A stretch of 64,000 nt of DNA from Pseudomonadota bacterium (GCA_025355105.1 JANYAE010000126.1:1-64000); one strand, 5' to 3'; positions 1 through 8,842 are shown, counted from the first letter of the stretch. A program made the numbers and translations. Notes: generated from the sequence alone by a model not told the origin.

Positions 1-153
1 GGCCTGACGCCGGCCAACGTCGCCGCCGCGATCGCCGCCGTGCGACCGTTCGGCGTCGACGTGTCAAGCGGCGTCGAGCGGGCGCCGGGACAGAAGGATC
101 CGGGCCTGATCCGGGATTTCATCGCGGCCGCGCGCGCGGCCGCGGCACACTGA
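1..153 (+). CDS. trpF: Phosphoribosylanthranilate isomerase, C-terminal end (partial)
   Basis: The last 50 codons of a gene that begins before the window. The reading contains GVDVSSGVE, the conserved phosphate-binding end of the TIM barrel in TrpF, followed by a short alanine/arginine-rich tail and TGA at 151-153. TrpF converts N-(5-phosphoribosyl)anthranilate to the carboxyphenylamino-deoxyribulose phosphate in tryptophan synthesis, in the cytoplasm. It lies 27 bases before trpB, the usual gammaproteobacterial order, so the three trp genes are probably one transcript. Only the C-terminus can be judged. Confidence 0.9.
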   Translation, partial: GLTPANVAAAIAAVRPFGVDVSSGVERAPGQKDPGLIRDFIAAARAAAAH

Positions 154-180
154 TCGCGGCTTCTTCCGGGAGAGACGACG

Positions 181-1425
181 ATGGCAACGGCACTTGAGTC
201 AGGCGATGCGGGCGCGCTGCTGTCGCGCGAGCTGGCCGGGGACTTTCCGGATCTGCGCGGCCGCTACGGTCCGTACGGCGGGCGCTTCGTGCCCGAGACG
301 CTGATGCCGGCGCTTGACCGGCTCGACGCCGGGGTCAGGCGCTGGCTCAAGGATCCGGCCTTCGTCGCCGAGCTCGAGGACCAGCTCACGACCTGGGTCG
401 GCCGGCCGACGCCGCTGACCTACGCCGCGACACTGTCGCAGCGCTGGGGCGCCGAGGTGTACCTCAAGCGCGAGGACCTGGCTCACACCGGCGCGCACAA
501 GATCAACAACGCGATCGGCCAGGCGCTGCTCGCCAAGCGGCTCGGCGCAATGCGCATCGTCGCCGAGACCGGCGCCGGACAGCACGGTGTGGCGAGCGCC
601 GCCGCCTGCGCGCGCCTCGGCCTGCCGTGCACCGTCTACATGGGTGCGATCGACATCGAGCGACAGGCGCCGAACGTCGGGCGCATGAAGCTGCTCGGCG
701 CGACCGTCGTGCCGGTCACGGCAGGCGATCAAACGCTGCGCGCGGCGATCGACGAGGCGCTGCGCGACTGGGTGTCGGACCCGAACGGCACTTACTACAT
801 GATCGGCTCGGTCGTCGGGCCACATCCGTACCCGTACCTGGTCCGCGAGCTGCAGGCCGTGATCGGGCGCGAGTCGCGTGCGCAGATGGCCCGGCAGGCC
901 GGCGGACTGCCGCACGCCGTGTTCGCCTGCGTCGGCGGCGGCTCGAACTCGATCGGCATGTTCCATCCCTTCATCGGCGATCGCGACGTGCAGCTGGTCG
1001 GCGTCGAGGCCGGCGGCCGCGGACCGAAGCTCGGCGACAACTCGGCGACGCTGACGCTCGGCAGCCCCGGCGTGCTGCAGGGCTGCTACTCGATGCTGCT
1101 GCAGGACGAGAACGGCCAGATCCAGGAGACGCACTCGGTGTCCGCCGGCCTCGACTACCCCGGCGTCGGCCCCGAGCACGCGCTGCTGATGGCGGCCCAC
1201 CGCGTGCGCTATGAGTACGCGACCGACGACGAGGCGCTTGAGTCGCTTGCCGAGTGCTGCGCGGCCGAAGGCATCATCACCGCGATCGAGAGCGCGCACG
1301 CCTTCGCCAGCGCCCGCAAGTGGGCGGCGACGCATCCGCGCGGACGGATACTGATTTGCCTGTCCGGACGCGGTGACAAGGACATGCCGACGCTGCAGAA
1401 GACGCTGCTGAAGGGGAAGCTGTGA
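181..1425 (+). CDS. trpB: Tryptophan synthase beta chain
   Basis: A 414-residue PLP enzyme that condenses indole with serine to make tryptophan, in complex with TrpA. The PLP lysine is K107 in HTGAHKINN. The catalytic glutamate is E129 in ETGAGQHG, and the phosphate-binding glycine loop GGGSN is at 252-256. The length is normal for the family, with a slightly long N-terminus before the conserved RYGPYGGRFVPE. An AGAGACGACG stretch just before the ATG is a plausible ribosome site. The stop codon overlaps the trpA start, as expected for translational coupling of the two subunits. Confidence 0.98.
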   Translation: MATALESGDAGALLSRELAGDFPDLRGRYGPYGGRFVPETLMPALDRLDAGVRRWLKDPAFVAELEDQLTTWVGRPTPLTYAATLSQRWGAEVYLKREDLAHTGAHKINNAIGQALLAKRLGAMRIVAETGAGQHGVASAAACARLGLPCTVYMGAIDIERQAPNVGRMKLLGATVVPVTAGDQTLRAAIDEALRDWVSDPNGTYYMIGSVVGPHPYPYLVRELQAVIGRESRAQMARQAGGLPHAVFACVGGGSNSIGMFHPFIGDRDVQLVGVEAGGRGPKLGDNSATLTLGSPGVLQGCYSMLLQDENGQIQETHSVSAGLDYPGVGPEHALLMAAHRVRYEYATDDEALESLAECCAAEGIITAIESAHAFASARKWAATHPRGRILICLSGRGDKDMPTLQKTLLKGKL

Positions 1426-2225
1426 TGGCAGGTCAGATCAGCGGGTCGCGACCCGGCCACGAGGCGATCGGTGCGGCCATCACAGCGGCGAGCGCGCGCG
1501 GCGAGCCGGCGATCGTTGGCTTCCTGACCGCGGGCTTTCCGAAGCGCGAGCGCTTCCGCGAGGACCTCGCGCGGGTGGCCTCGGCGGCGGATGTCGTCGA
1601 GATCGGGGTCCCGTTCACCGACCCGATGGCCGACGGCATGACGATCCAGCGCGCCAGCCACGCGGCGCTCGCGCAGGGCGTGTCGCTGGCCTGGATTCTC
1701 GCCGAGCTCACCGCGCTCGCGCCGCGGCCGAAGGCGCCATTGCTCGTCATGAGCTACCTCAATCCGCTGCTCGCCTACGGCCTCGACCGCTTGCCGAGCG
1801 CGGCGCGCGCCGCCGGCATCGCCGGCGTGATCGTTCCGGACCTGCCGTTCGAGGAGTGCGCGGACCTCAAGCGCGCGCTCGAGGCCGAGGGCGTCGGGCT
1901 GGTGCAGATGGTGACGCCGGTGACCCCGCCGGAGCGCCTCGCGATGCTGTGCGCGGCGGCCCAGGGCTTCATCTACGCGGTGACCATGACCGGCACGACC
2001 GGCAAGAGCGTCGCGGTGCCGGACGACGTGCTCGAGTACCTGGCACGCGTCAAGGCGGTGGCGCCGATCCCGGTGTGCGCAGGCTTCGGCATCCGCGCGC
2101 CAGAGCAGGTCGCGCGGCTCAAGGGCCACGTCGACGGCGTCGTCGTCGGTTCCGCGCTCGTCGAAGTACTTGAGCGCGGCGACGATCCGGTCGCCTTCCT
2201 GAATGGACTGCGGACCACGCGCTGA
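1425..2225 (+). CDS. trpA: Tryptophan synthase alpha chain
   Basis: A TIM-barrel lyase that cleaves indole-3-glycerol phosphate and passes indole to TrpB. The catalytic glutamate lies in EIGVPFTDP and the catalytic aspartate in ADG, followed by the typical IQRAS helix. The start is chosen at the ATG that overlaps the trpB stop (TGATG), with AAGGGG about 10 bases upstream; a GTG one codon earlier is an alternative. About 266 residues, the normal length. Usually accD follows trpA in Gammaproteobacteria; here a VOC-fold gene follows at 6 bases. Confidence 0.97.
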   Translation: MAGQISGSRPGHEAIGAAITAASARGEPAIVGFLTAGFPKRERFREDLARVASAADVVEIGVPFTDPMADGMTIQRASHAALAQGVSLAWILAELTALAPRPKAPLLVMSYLNPLLAYGLDRLPSAARAAGIAGVIVPDLPFEECADLKRALEAEGVGLVQMVTPVTPPERLAMLCAAAQGFIYAVTMTGTTGKSVAVPDDVLEYLARVKAVAPIPVCAGFGIRAPEQVARLKGHVDGVVVGSALVEVLERGDDPVAFLNGLRTTR

Positions 2226-2231
2226 GGAGCG

Positions 2232-2618
2232 ATGCCGATGCACAAGAGCAGGCTCTGCGGCTTCATCATCGACTGTCAGACCGACGACCTCGATGCCGCG
2301 GCAGGCTTCTGGAGCGCCGCGCTCGGCATGCCGCAGCGGCGCCTCGTCGGTGCCGAGAACGAGGGCTACGTCGGGCTCGACGATCCGCTCGCGCGGCTGC
2401 ACGTCGAGGTGCAGCAGGTGTCACACCCGAGCCGCGTGCACCTCGACATCGAGAGCGACGACGTCGACGCCGAGGTGCGGCGGCTCGAAGCGCTCGGCGC
2501 GACGCGCGTGCGTCAGGTCCACGACTGGTGGGTGCTCGAGGCGCCGACCGGACAACGGTTCTGCGTGGTACCGGCGCAGTCCGCGAATTTCGCGCGCGAG
2601 GCGCGTGACTGGCCGTGA
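2232..2618 (+). CDS. VOC/glyoxalase-fold protein
   Basis: A 128-residue single-domain protein of the vicinal oxygen chelate superfamily. The visible hallmarks are CGFIIDC near the N-terminus, GFWSAALGM (the alpha helix of the first beta-alpha-beta-beta-beta module), VHLDIESDD starting the second module, and a final P-G-x-RFCVVP-like strand (PTGQRFCVVP). The family includes glyoxalases, dioxygenases and resistance proteins; nothing here identifies a substrate. GAGG precedes the ATG. It starts 6 bases after trpA, so it is probably co-transcribed with the trp genes without an evident link to tryptophan. Confidence 0.8.
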   Translation: MPMHKSRLCGFIIDCQTDDLDAAAGFWSAALGMPQRRLVGAENEGYVGLDDPLARLHVEVQQVSHPSRVHLDIESDDVDAEVRRLEALGATRVRQVHDWWVLEAPTGQRFCVVPAQSANFAREARDWP

Positions 2619-2873
2619 CGTGACTTTGGCTGATCGCTACGCGACACTTTGCGCATGTCGCGCGCTCACCTCCAGTCGTCGACGACTTGCTCCTCGGCAG
2701 TGGCCACCGGGCGCCGCCGCAGCGGTGCTTCGGCATCGGTCCGCATCGCGCGGATCTTCTGGCCGGCCGCGGGCACCTGCCTCGCAACGCCGCGCCTGCG
2801 GCGCGACCGCGCCGAGCGCCCGTGCGAGGGAGCCTGCGGCAGAGCCGATGGCCGCGATGACGAGGCCTGAGCG

Positions 2874-4445
2874 GTGGCCTCGGGCGCTGCGGGCGCATCG
2901 CTGGCGTGCCTCGTCGCAGTCCTCACGCTGAGCGGCTGCGCTACGTACCGCCTCGACGTCCCGAAACCGACCAGTTACGCCGTACCGGCCTCGGAGGACA
3001 CGGCGCTGGGGCAAGCGCTCGCTCCGGCGCTCGCCGCCCATCCGGGCGAGTCGGCGTTCGCGCTGCTGCAGTACGGCGGCCTCGCGTTCCTCGAGCGCGC
3101 GGCACTCGCCGACCTCGCGGAGCGCTCGCTCGACGTGCAGTACTACATCTACGAGGATGACCGGTCCGGCGTCGTGCTGGCCGACCGGCTGCTCGCCGCT
3201 GCGCGTCGTGGCGTGCGTGTCCGGCTGCTGGTCGACGACAACAACCTGGTGAACAGCGAGGACCGGTTGGCGACCCTCGCCGGCCACAAGAACATCGAAA
3301 TCCGGGTCTTCAACCCGTACCGCAACCGCGTCCGCTGGATGCGGCCGCTCGAGCTCGTCACCAGCTTCGGCCGCGTGCAGCGCCGCATGCACAACAAGAT
3401 CTTCGCCGTCGACGCGCAGCTGGCGGTGATCGGCGGGCGCAACATCGGCGACAACTACTTCGACCTGCACCACAGCGTCAACTTCAGCGATCTCGAGCTG
3501 CTCGCCGCCGGCCCGATCGCGCGCGCCGCCGTCAGCAGCTTCGACGACTACTGGAACAGTGCGTGGGCGGTGCCGATCGAGGCGTTCCTCGGGCGTGCGC
3601 CGACCGAGGCGGAGGCGGACGCGGTGGCGGCGGAGATTGCGCGCCAGGCGCTCGCGGTCGACGAGTTCCGCGACAGCTACGCGCCGGTGCTGGCGCAGGT
3701 GCGCGCCCTGGTTTACGGCGCCGACTTCCGCTACTGGGGCGAGGCCGAGCTACTGGTCGACCCGCCGGAGAAGATCGACGAGAGTCGCCGCGCGGCGTCG
3801 CCGCTCCTCGGTCGCGCCTACGCGCTGTGGCGCGGCGCGGCGCGCGAAGTGCTGATGGAGTCGGCATACCTCGTGCCGCTGAAGGAGGGCGCCGACCTGA
3901 TCGCGGAGCGGGCCCGCGCCGGCATCCGCGTGCGCGTGCTGACCAATTCGCTCGCGTCCACGGACGTGCTGCCGGTGCACGCCGGCTATGCCAAGCGGCG
4001 GCGCGCGCTGCTCGCGGCAGGCGTCGAGCTGTACGAGTTCCAGGCGGATGGGCGGCGTCGCGCCGGTGAGCGGCGCTATTTCCGGCGTCGAGCGAGCGGC
4101 AGCTCACTGCACTCGAAGGTGATGGTCATCGATCGCGAGCTGACCTGGGTCGGCAGCTTCAACATCGATCCACGCTCGGCGCTGCTCAATACCGAGCTTG
4201 CCGTCGTCGTGCGCAGTGCGGCACTCGCAGAGGCCACTGCACGCCTGATCGAGGGCGACCTCGCACCCGATCGCGCCTGGCGAGTGTCGCTAGAACCCCC
4301 AGGCGCGCGCGCCGGGCGGCTGCGCTGGACCGGCGAGCGCAACGGCGCGCTGGTCGTCGTCAGCGGCGAGCCCGGGGCCAGCGTCCTGCAGCGCGTTCTC
4401 GCCGGGATGATCCGCTGGATCCCCGGCGTCGACCGCATCCTCTGA
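2874..4445 (+). CDS. Phospholipase-D-family lipoprotein (ClsC/YmdC-like)
   Basis: A 523-residue protein with two HKD catalytic motifs: HNKIFAVD followed by GGRNIGDNYF in the first half, and HSKVMVID followed by GSFNIDPRS in the second. This is the architecture of cardiolipin synthase C and related phosphatidyl transferases. The N-terminus has a lipobox LSGC (Cys about 22), so it is probably membrane anchored. The GTG at 2874 is the earliest start, because an in-frame stop lies at 2868-2870. That gives a signal peptide with no basic residue in its n-region, which is odd, so the start is not certain. A phosphatidyl transferase role is likely; the exact substrate is not decided by the sequence. 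Confidence 0.85.
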   Translation: MASGAAGASLACLVAVLTLSGCATYRLDVPKPTSYAVPASEDTALGQALAPALAAHPGESAFALLQYGGLAFLERAALADLAERSLDVQYYIYEDDRSGVVLADRLLAAARRGVRVRLLVDDNNLVNSEDRLATLAGHKNIEIRVFNPYRNRVRWMRPLELVTSFGRVQRRMHNKIFAVDAQLAVIGGRNIGDNYFDLHHSVNFSDLELLAAGPIARAAVSSFDDYWNSAWAVPIEAFLGRAPTEAEADAVAAEIARQALAVDEFRDSYAPVLAQVRALVYGADFRYWGEAELLVDPPEKIDESRRAASPLLGRAYALWRGAAREVLMESAYLVPLKEGADLIAERARAGIRVRVLTNSLASTDVLPVHAGYAKRRRALLAAGVELYEFQADGRRRAGERRYFRRRASGSSLHSKVMVIDRELTWVGSFNIDPRSALLNTELAVVVRSAALAEATARLIEGDLAPDRAWRVSLEPPGARAGRLRWTGERNGALVVVSGEPGASVLQRVLAGMIRWIPGVDRIL

Positions 4446-4506
4446 GGCTGCGGTCAGGTCACGCCGGGCGCTATGCTGCGGCTCGCTCGTTCTGGAAAGC
4501 GTCCTG

Positions 4507-5220
4507 ATGAACCTCGGCACCGTCCACGTCGCGTCGCGTTTCTGCGGACCCGCCGAATCCGGCAACGGCGGCTACGTCGCCGGCCTGCTCGGCGCATTCT
4601 CGCCGGAGGCGCTGGAGGTGCGGCTGCGCCTGCCAACGCCGCTCGGCGTGCCGCTCGCGGTCGTGGCCGCCGAGGACGGCGTCCTTGAGCTGCGAGACGG
4701 TGAGCGGCTGATCGCGACTGCGACGCCGGCGGCGCTCGAGCTCGAGGTGCCAGGCGCAGTGCCGCTCGCGGCCGCGCTCGAGGCGGCGTCGGTGTGGCGC
4801 GGGGCCCGCGAGCACGTTTCGCCGCAATGCTTCGTCTGCGGTCCCGGACGCAGCGACGGCCTCGGCCTGACGCCGGGACCGCTGCTGCACGAGGGCCGCG
4901 CCTGCGTGGCGACGCCGTGGCAACCGGATGCCTCGCTTGCCGGTACCCGTGGCCGCGTCCGCCCGGAATTTCTGTGGGCCGCGCTCGACTGCCCGGGCTA
5001 CTTCGCCGTCGTGTCGGATTCGCGAACGCTGCTGGTCGGCAGCTTCACCTGCCAGGTCGATGACGTGCTCGCGGTCGGCGAGCGCTGCGTCGTGCTCGCC
5101 TGGTCGCTCGGCGGCAAGGGGCGCACCTTTCGCGCCGCGACCGCGCTGTACGGCGACGACGGGCGCTGCGTCGCACGGGCCGTCGCGCTCTGGATCGAAC
5201 CACGCGCAAGGTCGGAGTAG
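4507..5220 (+). CDS. Probable hotdog-fold (thioesterase-like) protein
   Basis: A 237-residue cytoplasmic protein with no signal peptide. The middle has CFVCGPGRSDGLGL, the kind of Cys-x2-Cys-Gly segment seen before the second strand set of acyl-CoA thioesterase-like proteins. The C-terminal half has WAALDCPGYFAV (a hotdog-helix-like stretch) and a final strand with VARAVALWIE. I recognise the general fold only weakly and cannot name a substrate. It is preceded by about 60 non-coding bases after the phospholipase-D gene, and it converges on the response regulator. Confidence 0.6.
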   Translation: MNLGTVHVASRFCGPAESGNGGYVAGLLGAFSPEALEVRLRLPTPLGVPLAVVAAEDGVLELRDGERLIATATPAALELEVPGAVPLAAALEAASVWRGAREHVSPQCFVCGPGRSDGLGLTPGPLLHEGRACVATPWQPDASLAGTRGRVRPEFLWAALDCPGYFAVVSDSRTLLVGSFTCQVDDVLAVGERCVVLAWSLGGKGRTFRAATALYGDDGRCVARAVALWIEPRARSE

Positions 5221-5259
5221 AGGATCGCGGATCGGCGCACGGCGGCGCGGGTTAGCGGG

Positions 5260-6036
5260 TCAGCGGGACGACACGCTGAGCGGCGGATCAGTCACGACGT
5301 CATCGTTGCGCATCAGGCCGCTGTTCAGCGCGAAGCGCGTCACTTCGGCGACGTTGTGCAGGCGCAGCTTGCGCATCAGGTTGGCGCGGTGCTTCTCGAC
5401 CGTCTTCACGCTGCGGTTCAACACCAGCGCGATGCGCTTGTTCGACAGGCCCTGTGCAATCATGCCGAGGATTTCGCGCTCGCGACCCGTCACGCCGGAC
5501 ACCATCGGCGCGACCGGCTGCTGCTCGCCGAGATAACTGCGCACGACGCGCGCCGACGAACGCGGGCACAGGTACCGCTGGCCGTCGAGCACCGTCCGAA
5601 TGCCCTGGATCAGTTCCAGCCGCGTGGCGTCCTTGAGCACGTAACCCTCCGCGCCGGTCGACAGCGCGGCGCGGATGTACTCCTCGCTGTTGTGGACCGT
5701 GAGCACGATCAGTCGCGCGGCCGGGCAGCGGTGCCGGAATTCGATGATGCCCTGCAGCCCGCTGCTGCTCGGCAGCGAGATGTCCGAGATGATCAGGTCC
5801 GGCTTGAGCGTCTGGACGAGTTCGACGCCCTCGGCGATCGTCCCGGCCTGACCCACGACTTTGAGGTCGCCTTCCAGTTCGATCAGTGCGCTCAGTCCCT
5901 CGCGCAAGATCGCGTGGTCGTCGACGAGCACGACCCGCCCGGGGCGTGTCAGCGACGTCGTGATGCGGCGCGAGTCCTCAAGCGCACTGGCGTTGCCGCC
6001 GGTTCGGTGAATCGGCAATCGAGCGTCCATCGCCAT
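5260..6036 (-). CDS. NarL/FixJ-type response regulator
   Basis: A 258-residue two-component regulator. The receiver domain has the acidic pair D39-D40, the phosphoacceptor D85 (IISDISLP), T113 and K135. A LuxR-type DNA-binding domain at about 182-235 carries LSNKRIALVLNRSVKTVEKH, the recognition helix region. The start at 6036 is chosen because GAAGGGGA lies about 8 bases upstream; the open frame continues further upstream without a family match. It is divergent from the transglycosylase and close to the sensor kinase at 7054, its obvious partner. The N-terminus before the receiver (about 30 residues) is longer than usual. Likely targets are proposed in the findings. Confidence 0.93.
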   Translation of the reverse strand: MAMDARLPIHRTGGNASALEDSRRITTSLTRPGRVVLVDDHAILREGLSALIELEGDLKVVGQAGTIAEGVELVQTLKPDLIISDISLPSSSGLQGIIEFRHRCPAARLIVLTVHNSEEYIRAALSTGAEGYVLKDATRLELIQGIRTVLDGQRYLCPRSSARVVRSYLGEQQPVAPMVSGVTGREREILGMIAQGLSNKRIALVLNRSVKTVEKHRANLMRKLRLHNVAEVTRFALNSGLMRNDDVVTDPPLSVSSR

Positions 6037-6080
6037 GACGTCCCCTTCTCGATCGTGCCATATCAGTTGTTGTGCAGCAG

Positions 6081-6102
6081 ATCCCCTATACCGATAAGGG
6101 AT
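6081..6102. promoter_or_regulatory. Inverted repeat upstream of the response regulator
   Basis: Arms ATCCCCTAT and ATAAGGGAT match at 8 of 9 positions around a 4-base centre, 45 bases upstream of the regulator start. The left arm contains CCCCTA, which resembles the second half of the motif shared by the nearby operons. It is a candidate operator, perhaps for autoregulation. The AT-rich surroundings stand out from the GC-rich neighbourhood, as a promoter region would. Confidence 0.45.
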
Positions 6103-6250
6103 TCCTCTATATGCGGCCTGTGCCCTGCAATTGTCTTCGAAATACGACATAAGCTGGCACGATATTGCGAATTCCGTGACCTGCGTCAAGGAATCGGCCG
6201 CTACGTATTCAAAATGTCCAGTACGTTTACTGTACACGCTTCTCCGTCTG

Positions 6251-6268
6251 CCTACACGGTCCACCTAC
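6251..6268 (+). promoter_or_regulatory. Shared regulatory motif, site A
   Basis: CCTACACGGTCCACCTAC, 37 bases before the transglycosylase ATG. It has CTAC and CCTA with the two CTA triplets 13 bases apart, as in sites B, C and D. A third CTA follows at once. It is a candidate binding site of the LuxR-type regulator encoded next door; the link is inferred. Confidence 0.45.
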
Positions 6269-6304
6269 CTAGACCATGACGGTGCGCGGCCTACAGTCGG
6301 TGTG

Positions 6305-6922
6305 ATGCGAATTTCCGTCCTGCTTGCCCTCGCACTGGCGTGCCTCGCGCACGGCTCCGTGGCGCGCGCGGATATCTACGCCTACACCGACCGTGCCGGT
6401 GTGACCCATTTTTCGAACGTGCCGAGCGATGGCCGCTTCGTGCGCATTCTCGAAGAGCCCGTCGAGGTCGCGAGCGCCGCGCCGCCGCCGGTGCCCCGCG
6501 AGCCGCGGCAGCGCGCCGCGGCTTACGCCTCGATGATCGACACCGCGGCGCGTGGTGCCGCGCTGCACCCGGCGCTGCTGCGCGCGGTGATCAGCGTCGA
6601 GTCGGCCTTCGATACGCGCGCGGTGTCGCGCGCCGGTGCGCAGGGTCTGATGCAACTTCAACCGGCGACGGCGCGTCGCTACGGCGTCGTCAACCCCTTC
6701 GATCCTGCTGAGAACCTGCGCGGCGGCGCGCGCTACCTGAGCGACCTGCTCAAGCGCTACAACAACAATCTGGTGCTGGCGCTCGCGGCCTACAACGCGG
6801 GCGAGGACGCGGTTGACCGCTACGGGCGCCAGGTGCCTCCCTATCGCGAGACCCGCGAGTACGTGCCGGCCGTCCTCAAGCTCTACGCCAAGCTGCGGAC
6901 CGAAGCTGCCCGGGCGACCTAG
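6305..6922 (+). CDS. Exported lytic transglycosylase (SLT domain, DUF4124 N-terminus)
   Basis: A 205-residue periplasmic peptidoglycan-cleaving enzyme. A signal peptide covers about residues 1-22 (ending VARA). A short DUF4124-like segment (IYAYTDRAGVTHFSN) follows. The SLT domain begins near 75, with catalytic E99 in AVISVESAFD, then GLMQLQPATARRYGV and AYNAGEDAV. The start is the ATG that directly precedes the signal peptide; the frame is open upstream but non-conserved. Its place between a sensor kinase and its regulator, next to a secretion operon, suggests it opens the cell wall for assembly of the secretion apparatus; that role is inferred. Confidence 0.9.
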   Translation: MRISVLLALALACLAHGSVARADIYAYTDRAGVTHFSNVPSDGRFVRILEEPVEVASAAPPPVPREPRQRAAAYASMIDTAARGAALHPALLRAVISVESAFDTRAVSRAGAQGLMQLQPATARRYGVVNPFDPAENLRGGARYLSDLLKRYNNNLVLALAAYNAGEDAVDRYGRQVPPYRETREYVPAVLKLYAKLRTEAARAT

Positions 6923-6926
6923 GGCG

Positions 6927-6944
6927 GCTACGCAGGAACCCTAC
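6927..6944 (+). promoter_or_regulatory. Shared regulatory motif, site B
   Basis: GCTACGCAGGAACCCTAC, just after the transglycosylase stop and 110 bases before the kinase start. The two CTA triplets are 13 bases apart, as in sites A, C and D, and another CTAC follows at 6950. It suggests control of the kinase by its own response regulator. Confidence 0.45.
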
Positions 6945-6990
6945 GCGGGCTACTCGGTAGCCAGCAAGGGGCGTACCGCGCCCGCCGACT

Positions 6991-7005
6991 GTCGCCGTCG
7001 GCGAC
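6991..7005. terminator. Short hairpin after the transglycosylase
   Basis: GTCGCC, a 3-base loop and GGCGAC form a perfect 6-bp stem between the transglycosylase and the kinase. There is no T-tract, so it is only a weak terminator candidate. Confidence 0.25.
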
Positions 7006-7053
7006 GCTCACCGCACGATTGAGACTCGTTCGCCTACGGCGGGGTCCAGCATC

Positions 7054-8805
7054 GTGCAGCGAGTTGTTGCCTTAGTGAGGCGCATGACGGCCGCATTCGA
7101 GTCGGCCGTGACCTTGCGCACGCTGGCCGACGTCGCGGCGCGCGCCATCACCGAACTGTTCCCGGCGTCCTCGGTCGTCGTTTTCGAACGCGATGCGCAC
7201 CTCAATGTGGTCCGGGCCATTGCCGGCGCCCGGATTCCGACGGTCTGGCAGATGCGGGCCGTGCAGCTGACCGACGTGCCGCTGATCGCAGAGGCGCTGC
7301 GCTCGCAGGATCGCCTCGTCCACGGCTCCGCCGTGCACCGTGACGGCCCACCGGACAGCACATCTTTTGCGCCCGGCCGCCTGCACGCCATCTGCGCGGC
7401 GGTCCCGGATGCCACCGAGCCGCTGTACGCCTTGATGTTTCTCGCGCCGCCGGCCGACGGCGCCGAGGCACAGGCCCGCGAGGCCGTGCTCGAGACCGCA
7501 CGCCAGCTGCTGGCCGCGACCAGTGCCGCCGGCGGCGCCGGCCGCTCGCGGACGCTGGCGGCGATCCACCGCGCCAAGCGCGAATGGGAGCAGACCGCGG
7601 ACGCGCTACCGGACGTGGTCGGGCTGATCGACGCGCGGCGGCGGGTCGTGCGCATCAGCCGTGCGCTCGAGCGCTGGTCGCTGGGCGATGTGCGCGACGC
7701 GATCGGCCGCGATCTGCACTCCGTCCTGCACCCCGGCTGCGGCCGTGGGAGCTGCGCCTTCAACAGCGCATTCGATGCGGCGGTCATCGCACTGGCCGAC
7801 AGGCCGCTGGTCACCTTTGAACTCGCGGATCCGGTGCTGGAGCGCGACCTCGTCGTCGTTCTCAACGCGGCCCCGGAGCCTGACGGCGAGGTGCCGAATG
7901 CGCCCTGGCGACGGATCGCGTTCGTGGTCCTCAACGTCACCTCGCTGCGCCGTACCGAGCGCGAGCTGACGGCGCTGACGCGGACCCTCGAGGAGCGGAT
8001 CGCGGACCGGACCGGAGCGCTGTCGCGCGCCAACGACGCGATGCGCGCGGAGGTGAACCGGCGGCATGCCGCGGAGAATTCGCTGCGCGCGTCGAAGCGC
8101 GAGCTCGAACTGCTGGCCGACCAACTGCGAAACGCCGAGGAGGTCGAGCGCAAGCGCATCGCCCAAGACCTGCACGACTCGGTGGGTCAGGGCCTCAGCG
8201 CGATGAAGTATTCGCTGGAGCGCGCCCAGGTGCTGGTGCGCCGGCACGAGCCGCGCGCCGCCGCGGAAGTGGTCGAGGCGGTGGTGCAGCGCGCGCAATG
8301 CCTGATCGACGAAGTGCGGTCCATCTCGATGAATCTGCGCCCGGCCGTGCTCGACGACCTCGGCGCGGCCTCGGCGGTGCGCAGCTTCTGCCGCGAATGG
8401 CACGACGTGTACAACGAAATCTCGATCGAGACGGACATCGCGATCTCGGACGCCGAGATTCCCGGCCTGCTGGTGACCAACGTCTACCGGGCGGTGCAGG
8501 AGTCGCTCAACAACGTCGCGCGACACGCCGCCGCGCAGCACGTTCGCGTCGCGATGCGGATCAGCGACGGCTCGTTGATCGTCACCGTCGAGGACGATGG
8601 CACCGGCTTTGCCATCAGCGGCGATGTCCGGCGGCTGATCGATCGCCCGGACCTGAGCGGCTTGCGAGGGCTCCGAGATCGGGCCGAGCGCAGCGGCGGG
8701 ACCTGTCAGGTGGTCAGCGCTCCAGGACGCGGCACGACCGTGCAGCTCGAATGGCCAATCGCCCCCGGCTACGCCGCGCGCGCGGTGGGCGCCAGCGTCA
8801 ACTGA
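7054..8805 (+). CDS. NarX/NreB-like sensor histidine kinase (GAF, PAS, HisKA_3)
   Basis: A 583-residue kinase, the likely partner of the NarL-type regulator at 5260. A GAF-like domain spans about 10-155 and a PAS-like domain about 185-315. A coiled segment (LEERIADRTGALSRANDAM) leads into HisKA_3, with phospho-acceptor H374 in RKRIAQDLHDSVGQG. The ATPase domain has N-box NVYRAVQESLNNVARHA, the G1 box VEDDGTGF and GLRGLRDRAERSGG. No membrane helix is evident, so it is probably cytoplasmic. The PAS region has H226-P-G-C229-x4-C234, a possible metal or redox site. The start is the GTG at 7054; an ATG at 7084 with TGAGG before it is an alternative. Confidence 0.92.
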   Translation: MQRVVALVRRMTAAFESAVTLRTLADVAARAITELFPASSVVVFERDAHLNVVRAIAGARIPTVWQMRAVQLTDVPLIAEALRSQDRLVHGSAVHRDGPPDSTSFAPGRLHAICAAVPDATEPLYALMFLAPPADGAEAQAREAVLETARQLLAATSAAGGAGRSRTLAAIHRAKREWEQTADALPDVVGLIDARRRVVRISRALERWSLGDVRDAIGRDLHSVLHPGCGRGSCAFNSAFDAAVIALADRPLVTFELADPVLERDLVVVLNAAPEPDGEVPNAPWRRIAFVVLNVTSLRRTERELTALTRTLEERIADRTGALSRANDAMRAEVNRRHAAENSLRASKRELELLADQLRNAEEVERKRIAQDLHDSVGQGLSAMKYSLERAQVLVRRHEPRAAAEVVEAVVQRAQCLIDEVRSISMNLRPAVLDDLGAASAVRSFCREWHDVYNEISIETDIAISDAEIPGLLVTNVYRAVQESLNNVARHAAAQHVRVAMRISDGSLIVTVEDDGTGFAISGDVRRLIDRPDLSGLRGLRDRAERSGGTCQVVSAPGRGTTVQLEWPIAPGYAARAVGASVN

Positions 8806-8842
8806 GGCCCTGCGACGGGGCCCGCCGCGCGAACACTGGCCG

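Noticed and set aside
2666-2926. Possible small basic protein on the minus strand between the VOC gene and the phospholipase-D gene
   Set aside because: No ribosome site, Arg/Ala-rich composition and overlap with the start of a well supported gene. The 255-base gap holds nothing else I can support.
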